Positions 55,811 through 64,000 of a stretch of DNA of 64,000 nucleotides are shown here, in pieces. This stretch comes from Ambrosia x helenae (lineage: Eukaryota > Streptophyta > Magnoliopsida > Asterales > Asteraceae). A model generated the notes under the pieces. It was not told the DNA's origin. It made no database searches and saw only the letters and a program-made list of their open reading frames with translations. The first letter of the stretch is position 1; the number at the start of each line of letters is the position of its first letter. The stretch is taken from positions 248,001-312,000 of the forward strand of contig JAUTDX010007100.1 of NCBI GenBank assembly GCA_030844895.1, written 5' to 3'. The position numbers were made by a program, and so were the translations under genes.

Positions 55811-56025
55811 CTTCCTCCCTCCCAGTTTAAATGTCCTAGGCATACAAACACACATATTAAAAAATCTTTTGTTTGTATGCGGTAAAATGACAATAATATC
55901 CTTAAATCTTTGATTTTGTTTTATCCGTTATGGGCAAAACTGGAAATTGCTCTATTTTTGAAAATGAACATTAATTTGGGACAACAAAAAATGAAAAGAT
56001 AAACATTTAAATTGGGACGGAGAAG
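55811..56025. mobile_element. Stowaway (Tc1/mariner) miniature element
   Basis: The 215-bp element has ends CTTCCTCCCTCCCAGTTTAA and the inverse TTTAAATTGGGACGGAGAAG, with the TA target duplication at 55809-55810 and 56026-56027. The CTCCCTCCGTCCC-type end is diagnostic. Confidence 0.92.
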
Positions 56026-56128
56026 TAATAAACACATTATTTTGGTGGGCCGTAGGTGGAGGGAGCTTGGACAATAGCACTTTCACGGAAGATATTTTTT
56101 AGTACACGACAAAACTTACAGCAAGAAT

Positions 56129-56245
56129 CCAAACATCTCAATCTTGGCCCTTCTATTTCCAAACATCTCAATTTTGGCCATTCTATTTCCAAACATCTCA
56201 ATCTTGGCCCTTAAGTTTACAAACATCTCAATCTTGAACACGATA
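56129..56245. repeat. 30-bp tandem repeat, four units
   Basis: CCAAACATCTCAATCTTGGC repeats at exactly 30-bp spacing (56131, 56161, 56191, 56221). On the minus strand it gives the decapeptide KIEMFGNRRA three times within a short frame. No protein family is recognised. Confidence 0.88.
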
Positions 56246-56794
56246 AACCCTTTTATTATGTAAATCTCTAAATTGATGAACGGAAAACAAAGTAAAAGTA
56301 TTACAGACGGAATCCATACTTTTTGTGATACCCGTATCATACAGGCACCAAACCTGCGCAATTTTACAGCATTAACCTTATACTTTGACTTCTTTTTATT
56401 TCATTAATTTTCATACAATAATAGTTTCGTACGGTAGTTTTATGTTATGTTTCGTACGATGCCGGTACCAAACCTACACTGTTATCTTTACTTAAAAAGT
56501 AAAACCATTCTATATATAACCGTTTTTGTGATAAACTACTTTTTTTTTGTCATAAACTCAGAAAGCGTCGATATGTTCTTTTTTATTTTCTAATATGTTG
56601 TTGCATGTTTTGTCTTTTTATATTGAAATTTAGAAAACACATGCATCATAAAGCATTGTTTAAAAATTTTACTGATCTCAAGATGAATAATTAAACTATA
56701 TTAATGTTTAAACTTATTTGAACAGTGTTACGAAATGAACATTAATTTTAGCGGTTTGATAAGTATAATTAGTTAGGAATAGAGTTAAGATATG
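56246..56794. other. No gene recognised
   Basis: AT-rich. A short motif TTTCGTACG(G/A) with GGTACCAAACCT occurs twice (56325-56360 and 56450-56475), perhaps a local duplication. Confidence 0.3.
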
Positions 56795-56885
56795 ATATTT
56801 GTGGTGTGGTGGTCAGTTGGTTGGTGTGTTAATGAAGGGGGCTAAGATCGAATCCTGTATCTTACGCTGGTTAATTTTTTTTTTC
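56795..56885 (+). mobile_element. tRNA-derived SINE head with poly-T tail, probable
   Basis: An A-box-like TGGTCAGTTGG (56809-56819) and a B-box-like AGATCGAATCC (56845-56855) at tRNA spacing are followed by a T run (56875-56884). The same style is seen at 8685-8800. Confidence 0.55.
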
Positions 56886-57735
56886 CTACTGATTTGGTTT
56901 ATAAGTGGCACGTGGCAGATGGTGGACAAAGACATCTGTTTTCCACTTTGTGTTTATATTATTTTTAAAAATCAGACTATGTATAATCTTTTTGCATGTC
57001 TTGAATTTCATATCTTCTTCTCATTTCTCTTGGCTTTTCTACACTCATTTCTTCGTAAGATATCTTGATCATCAACAATTTTTGTGATAATCTTTGTTTT
57101 TTTGCATTTGTGTCTTATTTGATATTTTAAACAAGATATTTTGGTTGTTTAAGCTTTGGTATGGTTATTTGTATTTTGGTTAAGTGTTGTTCTTTAGAAA
57201 AAATGATTTTTTAACACATTATGGGTTACTTGATGCTGTTATTTAGGATTCTTTTTAGTTGCTACAGATTATGTGTTGTTTGGATGTGGTTTTTGGGGTG
57301 TTTGCATGTAAATTTGTAGTTGCATTTGTTGTTGTTTAGTATTTATGTTGTGTAAACTTAGGTGATGGTTATGATTTGTTTTTTTAAATGTGGTTGTCAT
57401 AAAATTTTGTTATTTATAAAAAAAAAAAAATTAGCACAATATGGGTTATATCATGTTGTTATTCAGAAATGTTAATTTATGGTGATAACACACATGGTTG
57501 TTTGATGTGTTTAGTTATTTTTTCAAACTATGTTTAAAATTATGTATTTGTTGTTCAAATGACTAACACTAAGCTTTCGCAGGTTTGGCTATTTGGGTTT
57601 GGTTTTGGTTTTGCAATGCTTATGCAGGTATGTTTCTTTCGCCAATTAGTATTTTAGTAAACGTGAATTGTTGATTAGTTAGGTATGTGTTTGCATATGT
57701 GGCTGTTTGTATTCACAGTGGGAGTTCGTATGACG
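56886..57735. other. No gene recognised
   Basis: T/G-rich, intron-like sequence on the plus strand, with several TTTGCAATGCTTATGCAGGT-like acceptor motifs near 57580-57630. No exon could be assigned. Confidence 0.3.
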
Positions 57736-57990
57736 CATTTGGCTTTTGTTTAGGAAATGAGTTGTGCAAGGTGCAATTAAAACAGCGGCACAAATTAACA
57801 CACCACCAGCAGCGTACAAACAGCACAAGCGCAAGTTGCTGGTGTATAGGGTGTAGCCTAACACATTTGCCTTTTGTTTAGGAAATGAGTTGTGCAGGCT
57901 GTGTTCAAAGTAGCAGGACAGATTAACATCAGTAGCAGCGTACAGACAGCGCAAGCGCAGGCTGCTGGTGCGTAGGGTATAGGTTAGTAA
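57736..57990. repeat. 128-bp tandem duplication
   Basis: CATTTGGCTTTTGTTTAGGA and the following sequence through GCTGGTG(T/C)(A/G)TAGGGT occur twice at 128-bp spacing, with scattered changes. No coding function is recognised. Confidence 0.82.
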
Positions 57991-58099
57991 ATGTGGGTTG
58001 CTTAGGTGTGTTGCTGCACATGTGGATGTGTGTGTCTAGGAGATGAGATGTATTGGCTGTGATTAGAATAATATTACGAATTAACAACAGCTGAAGTCC

Positions 58100-61000
58100 A
58101 TTAATGTCAGACAATCACTTGAGCAGCTTTTTCGGTAATGGAAAATCGTCCCCTATAACTCACACAGGACATGTTTCCATTAACAAAAATGTTTCTTTGA
58201 AAGATGTCTTAGTTGTTCCCAACATAACTAGGAATCTTCTTTAAGTTAGCAAGTTGACACATGATTATCCTGTTGATGTTTTTTTTCTCAGACACTTTTT
58301 TTCGTATTCAGGATCGAAAAACAAGCCAACCTCTCACTCAAGGTTGGTGTGAAAACGATCTCTACGTGCTTCGGAACAAGTCTTTTGCCTTTGTTGCTTC
58401 CATTTCTTCGAATAAAGCCTCTTTTGAATTATGGCATAATCGTTTAGGACATGTTGCTTTTGATGTTATTTATACTTTGCAAAAACACGGTTGGTTATCT
58501 TTTACTTCTTTGTTACCGAAGCCTACTATTTGTTCTCCATGTCAACTTGCTAAAGCACATAAATTACCATTCAATTTAAATGAAAACGTGTCTTGCATCC
58601 CCTAGATCTAGTTCATTGTGACTTATGGGGACCATCACCGGTTTTGGGTAATGACGGCTACAAATATTATGTTGTTTTCATAGACGATCATTCACATTTT
58701 TCTTGGTTGTACCTACTTAAAGCAAAAACCGAATTCTATACTGTTTTGGAGTCCTTTTTGTGACTTGTGCAAAACCAACTTTCAAGAAAAATTAAGTTGT
58801 TTCAAAGTGATGGCGGTACGGAATTTGTTAATCAACATGTCCGCAAGATTTTTGATGCTAATGGAACCTTTCATCGCTTGTCTTGCCCGTACACCGCCCA
58901 ACAAAATGGCCGTGCCGAAAGAAAGCATCGACACATAGTCGAAACCGGTTTGGCCATGCTCTTTCATGCATGTGTCTCTATCTACTTTTGGGTTGATGCT
59001 TTCAGTTCCGCCATTTACATAATAAACCGTTTACCCACCAAAGTTCTAGGTGACAAGTCTCCTTTTGAACTTCTTTATTCCCACAAGCCTAACTATGCCA
59101 ATTTTCGGGTCTTTGGTTGTTGTGTGTATCCTTATTTACGAGATTATGCTCCTCATAAACTCGCTCCTCGAGGCATCCCTTGCATCTTTATGGGCTATGC
59201 ACCACAATATAAAGGGTACAAGTGCCTTGATCCCACTACATCGCGTATGTATGTCTCTCGCCATGCCCGATTTAACGAGTACTTTTTCCCTTATAAAGAT
59301 ACCACTTCTCACACCAACATAGCTAATCTTTTCTTATCCACCTTTCATGAACATGCTCCCAACTTTACTCCACCCCATTCTACTCCCAATCCCACTGTTC
59401 CAAAATCTTCGGCCAACTTACATACATCTCCCACACCTTGCACCCTTTGCAAGCACCAACCTACCTCCCCTCCTCAACCTACTGCCCCACCATCTCGAAC
59501 TCAATCACCTGCCCATACACCTCCATTCCCTCCACCTCCCACTGACTCAAATTCGGCTCCCACATCAGACCCTCCACCTAGTCCTCCATCTTACCAATCT
59601 CCGCATCTCTCCTCCTCTACCAACACATCTCATCCTATGATCACTCGTTCTAAAGTCGACATCTTCAAACCAAATCCCAAACATGCCTCTTATCTTGCTC
59701 ATGCTATGCATTCCTCTCTTCATTCCGCGCTTCTGACCACCATCGATCCTTAAGGATTCAATAGTGCATCTAAACACAAACATTGGATGGATGCTATGCA
59801 TACTGAGCAACGAGCTCTTCACACCAATGGCACTTGGACCCTTGTTCCCCGTCCATCATCCACCAATGTTGTTGGTTCCAAATGGGTATTTCGCACTAAA
59901 TATAATTCCAATGGTTCAATTGACCGGTACAAAACATGACTCGTTGCTCAAGGATTTACACAAATTCCAGGCCTTGACTTCAATCACACGTTCATTCCCG
60001 TCGTCAAAGCCTCCACAATCCGTGTTGTTCTATCTTTTGTCGTCATCAATAGTTAGCCACTTCGTCAATTGGATGTTAACAACGCCTTTCTCAACGGCTT
60101 ATTGTCTAAGACTGTTTATATGGAACAACCACCCGATTTTGCTAGTTCCGTCCATCCGAATCATGTGTGCAAGCTGAATAAGGCTCTTTATGGCTTAAAA
60201 CAAGCTCCACGAGCCTGGTTCCAACGCTTAAGCTCTTTCTTCAATTGTATGGATTTAAGTATAGTCGTGCCGATCCCTCACTTTTCATCTTTCATGAAGG
60301 CGATTATCTTATATACCTTCTTGTCTATGTCGATGATCTCATTCTTACCGGTAACAAACCCACCTTGCTTAATGCGTTCACCGAACGTCTACACAAGGAA
60401 TTTGTCATTAAAGATCTCGGCTCCTTGAGTTACTTCCTTGGTCTAGAAGTCACTCAATCTCGTGATGGCCTATCCTTGACTCAAACCAAGTATGCCAACG
60501 ACATTATCACTCGTGTCGGTCTCACTAATGCCAAACCCGTCCCAACTCCTCTCTCTACAACCGACTCCTTCCTAGCCGATGGCGTTCCCTACCATGATCC
60601 CACATTCTATAGATCCATTGTTGGCGCTCTTCAATATTTAACTATTACTCGTCCAGATTTGGCTTACGCGGTTAATCAAGCTTGTCAACATTTACATGTT
60701 CCAACTGAGAAGCATTTTCAATTAGTCAAATGGATTTTGCGGAACATCAAGGGAACTATATCTCATGGTCTTCTCTTCACATGTCCCACCTCATCATCCA
60801 TTTTGGGCTACTCTGACGTGGATTGGGCTAGATGCATCGAGACACGTCGGTCAACATATGGTTACTCGGTATTCTTAGGAGGTAACTTGGTATCATGGAG
60901 TGCGAAGAAACAACCAATCGTCTCACGTTTGAGTTGTGAATCGGAGTATCGGGCAATGGCAAAAATGCGGCTGCGGAAATTGTTTGGCTTACTCACCTAT

Positions 61001-61257
61001 TACAGGAATTGCATGCGCTACCTCCCACACGTCCAACTCTTCTATGTGGTAATCAGAGTGCGTTATTTATGTCCCATAATCCAGTTTCAAATAAGCGAGC
61101 AAAGCACATAGATTTGGATTATCATTTTGTTCGCGAGCTAGTCATGTCTGGGAAACTTCATACCCAGTTCATTCCAACCAAGCTTCAACTTGCGGATATC
61201 TTCACTAACAGCTTGCCTCGACCCCAGTTCAAGCATTTTGTTGGTGTCGTCTTGTAG
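58100..61257 (+). pseudogene. Decayed Ty1/copia pol, no LTRs
   Basis: In order: a protease-end block (GHVSINKNVSLKDVLVVPNI), GAG-pre-integrase (ELWHNRLGHVAFD to CSPCQLAKAH), integrase with Asp in DLVHCDLWGPS, Asp in LFQSDGGTEF and Glu in NGRAERKHRH, the FRVFGCCVYPYL block, a long Pro/Ser/Thr linker, reverse transcriptase (LDVNNAFLNGLL, YGLKQAPRAW, YVDDLILTGN) and RNase H (GYSDVDWAR). Breaks: a stop after NLL near 58242, a frameshift near 58290, another near 58600, TGA near 58760, TAA at 59750, TGA near 59937, TAG near 60053, and frameshifts near 60245 and 60965. Gag, primer site and both LTRs are absent. Translation differs strongly from the copia at 24854-29582, so it is a different lineage. 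An A run follows at 61312-61324. Confidence 0.9.
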
Positions 61258-61552
61258 TGTATTCCAGGCCATTTGCTGACTCTTTATATTTATATATAAA
61301 GCATTTTGACGTAAAAAAAAAAAAGGAAAATTGATGTTGCTTGTATCTTTCACCATAGCTGATAGCTCTTTTGTATTCAGTCGTGTTAATTATTCATATT
61401 TCAAAAATTTAAACAAAAGTGGGTATAGTATTAACAAGCATTCATTTATCATCAAAGTCTAACCTAATTATGATGTTTGATATGTATTGTCTGGGTATTG
61501 AGGTGCGATCCTTTAATATGACAGTTGGAATGTATATTGTGACACTGTGTCA
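61258..61552. other. Flank of the copia remnant with short poly-A
   Basis: Contains TTTATATATAAAGC (61284-61299) and an A12 run (61313-61324). No gene. Confidence 0.35.
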
Positions 61553-61700
61553 CAGTAGCGAAGCTTGCCCGAGACTTCGGGGGTTCGGAAGTCACCGGGG
61601 GTCGGAAATCACTAGTTTCGGGGGGTCGAAACCGTATATACCAAAAAATTTCTATACGAATACTATATAATCGGAACCGTATATACCAAAACATTTGCTT
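61553..61700 (+). mobile_element. hAT-like terminus, partner end not found
   Basis: CAGTAGCGAAGCTTGCCCGA resembles CAGTGGCGAAGCTTG termini of plant hAT miniature elements. Internal ATCGGAACCGTATATACCAA-type repeats follow (61625-61695). No inverse copy of the end was found, so the right border is arbitrary. Confidence 0.4.
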
Positions 61701-62253
61701 ATTTACCTGATGATATACCTAAACTTGTTTTATTTTTATGTATCTAGCACTAATCTGTTAATCTAAATATCATGTGGAAATTTATATACTTTAGGTTTTG
61801 GAGAGTAGGGAGTATATAGTATGAATTTGATTAATGGATAACTATTGAAAAAATAGAAGTTTTTGGAAAACCCAAAAGTTGTACCCGATACCCTCGAGTA
61901 TGCCTGATATCCAACGGGAATGACCCAATGGGTTTTGTGTCATTTATCTAGTTATCTGGAGTTACCAAAACTCATTCTAAGTGGACGTTGTCCCGAACCC
62001 AATGGACTTATTGGAGCCCAATATGACTTGCAAATTTAGTAAAACTAAAACCAGCATTAGGTTGTGGTTTGTTTAGGACCATAACATGAGTAAACCTGAT
62101 CACCGGCCCAAGCCTGCATGACTAAAGTAGGTTTTAGATGCAGAAGATAAGGACGGGGGTGAAAGACCACCATGCACTTTTTTATTCCTTCTTCTACCAA
62201 CAGATTTACACCATCACTCCTTGTGTTTTATATATCTATATCTACTGTTTGTG
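61701..62253. other. No feature recognised
   Basis: AT-rich sequence without gene or repeat that I can name. Confidence 0.3.
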
Positions 62254-62282
62254 CTAGTGGAGAACCCACGCTTCGCAGCGGG
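62254..62282 (-). mobile_element. Helitron 3' terminus, minus strand
   Basis: On the minus strand an imperfect hairpin CCCGCTGCGAAGCGTGGG (62265-62282) is followed by TTCTCCA and CTAG (62254-62257). The element would extend to the right. Its cargo and 5' end were not identified. Confidence 0.65.
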
Positions 62283-63613
62283 ATAATGATATAACCTCAA
62301 AAATAAATTAATCATTTGAATATTAAGGATACGCAAAAAAGGGCACAAGTCGCCAAGGATCGTATAGTAGAATCGCAAGGTGTAGAAACGGGTCAACGCC
62401 ATTCGGTAAGTCAATAGTTAGTGCGCGGCCTTTAAGCCATGAATATTGAGGAAAATAACCCACATGAAGTGTGGTTATTAGGATTGGTGAGTTGTTTAGT
62501 CAAACAAGCCCAATACGCGCCTACGACGTGTATCAATGGGAAAGGTGAGATAAATGAAGGAAATGGTAAATGTCGGGGCCTAAATGTTTTGGACATGTTC
62601 ATGGCCCCATGGGATGAAAACAAATTAGGTTTTAAACAAAATAACGCCCGTAAACGAATGAGCCGTACATACTAGATAAAACTATTTTCATTTTATGTAT
62701 TGTATTTTTATTTTTGTTTTAAAGAACCGTTTGCAACATCTAAAAAATACTACATGATATATTGTATAAGAGTAAGGGGACTAGGGGAGAGGTGGCGTGG
62801 GTTGAGCATAAGTTGCTCACCCACGCCATGAATACCATCCCTACCTTTGGGTGGGTTGAGTATTGCCCACTTGGCGTGGGAATTAGACCCAGTGTAGGCC
62901 TGTAAGGCGGAGGTTGGAGGTGAGGTGGAGCTTTTTTATTGGTTGGGCTCTATTAAAAAAAAACACATATAACCTTTAGAAATTTGAAACTCAATCATTA
63001 AACCCCACCCTTATCATATGGGAACTCATCTCCCTAACCCAAGCCCCATAGTCTAAACGTTTAAATGATCATTGTTGTAGTCACTGTATTTGGTGTTTTG
63101 TTCTTCCTCCTTTTTCAAAAATAAATGGTTGAAACTTGAAAGAATGGTGTATCGGGCTCAAGCGTCGACCAAGGCTTTACGAAAATTGCATGTTTTATAT
63201 ACTATCAGTTTTTTATTTGATCCCAAACTCTTTTGAACTTTGAACGTATAAATAATTCATGATGAATGTTAGGGATTTAAACCCAGCATTTTTTTTATCT
63301 TCTTTTGTTTTTTTTCTTGACTTATAGATAAAAGTAATTTAAGTTACTGATTTTTCTAAATGTTGCTTCATGAGTTTTCCTTTGTAATTTTGCACTTTTT
63401 TCCTTTGATTGTGGACCAAGTGGCTTCAAAACTACTTTACATGTAATTTTGTTTCTTTGATGTTTCGTTAGCCTTTTCTAACCATCATCTTTTATAATAT
63501 TTTCTTTTGCCGTGAAAAAAATAAATACAAATCACATTCGAACTTCGGAGTACCAACAAATTACGTATATACGGTGGTGTTAAAAATGTATCATAGCGAT
63601 TTTTGAACATGAT
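62283..63613. other. Possible Helitron body; one unassigned ORF and one palindrome
   Basis: A plus-strand frame at 62439-62675 (MNIEENNPHEVWLLGLVSCL start) is not recognised and may be chance. A hairpin GGCGTGGGTTGAGC...GCTCACCCACGCC covers 62794-62827, within GGGGAGAGGTGGCGTGG-type sequence that may be another transposon end. The rest is AT-rich. Confidence 0.35.
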
Positions 63614-63616
63614 TTA

Positions 63617-63841
63617 GGGGCTGTTTGGTTGATTAAGTGCTAAATCATTAAGAAGTCTGAATGGTTAAGAGGCTCTAAATGATTAAGTGTTGAATGGTTT
63701 AGCTATGCATCAAGTCTGAACGATTCAGCTCTTAATCATTCCATTCAGAGCCTCTTTTTAGGTTGAAACAAACAGTCTGAATGTTAAACCATTCAAAGCT
63801 GAATGGTTTAGAGCCTCATTAAGAGGCTATCAAACAAGCCC
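63617..63841. mobile_element. Tourist-like (PIF/Harbinger) miniature element
   Basis: The 225-bp element has ends GGGGCTGTTTGGTTGATTAA and the inverse of GGGCTTGTTTGATAGCCTCT, with a 3-bp target duplication TTA (63614-63616, 63842-63844). The interior consists of CTGAATGGTTTAGAG-type units in both orientations. Confidence 0.88.
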
Positions 63842-63844
63842 TTA

Positions 63845-64000
63845 GTTAGGTTTCTTCATTTTAGATAACAAATGACTAATAATTAGTCAAACATTTCAAC
63901 TATAACAAACTTTCTAGATATTAATTAAAAGATACTTTATCTTTAAAGCTATGAAAAAAGTCTCATATATTGAGAGCTACATCCACAATCCATCTCTCAA
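63845..64000. other. No feature recognised
   Basis: AT-rich edge of the window. Confidence 0.3.

Noticed and set aside
56129..56245. CRISPR-like array
   Set aside because: The 30-bp units are contiguous, without unique spacers, and the genome is a plant.

Overview
The window is a repeat-rich stretch of a plant nuclear genome, most likely a eudicot and possibly Asteraceae (the family is a guess from the style of the repeats). The evidence is an AP2/ERF transcription factor, intron-containing fragments of eukaryotic genes (Sec24, OTU protease), plant transposase families (TNP2, PIF/Harbinger, hAT, Ulp1-carrying elements), and Ty1/copia and Gypsy-type LTR elements primed by initiator tRNA-Met. 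I see no tRNA, rRNA, CRISPR or bacterial-type feature. Only one intact host gene is supported, a DREB-type ERF on the minus strand at 42142-42669. Almost everything else is mobile DNA, much of it nested.

Left third. A decayed Sec24 copy (583-2700) ends just before a Helitron 3' terminus (2906-2935). Then comes a non-autonomous LTR element (3008-8249, duplication AGTAT), a SINE head, and a 90-bp hAT miniature element. A large CACTA transposon (about 9120-22537, minus orientation) carries two genes: a TNP2-type transposase (16139-19474) and a 13-exon gene that ends in a Ulp1-type cysteine protease (9931-13848). It has itself been invaded by two hAT miniature elements and by a hAT element that contains a Tourist element.

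Middle third. Three hAT miniature elements follow (22623-24221); two of them abut and share one target duplication. A nearly intact copia element (24854-29582) has a single in-frame stop between gag and pol. Behind it lie an OTU-protease gene fragment and a second Helitron 3' terminus. A PIF/Harbinger element (30161-37899) holds a broken transposase, and its internal TA microsatellite has received three inverted-repeat elements of Mutator-like look. The largest of these carries a Ulp1 fragment and dozens of near-copies of the palindrome TAACATGTGTTA.

Right third. After a lone CACTA terminus and a broken hAT transposase comes the ERF gene. Next is a poly-G tract hit by both a hAT miniature element and an 8.7-kb non-autonomous LTR element (43352-52030, minus) whose 3.0-kb LTRs look almost identical, so it is very recent. 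Beyond it are a broken ORF that looks like the C-terminal end of a non-LTR reverse transcriptase with a restriction-like nuclease, LTR fragments, a Stowaway element, a second SINE head, a decayed LTR-less copia (58150-61257), a third Helitron end on the minus strand, and a Tourist element.

Exon boundaries, target duplications and inverted repeats were read by eye from the bases. Family assignments rest on recognised motifs, not on a search.
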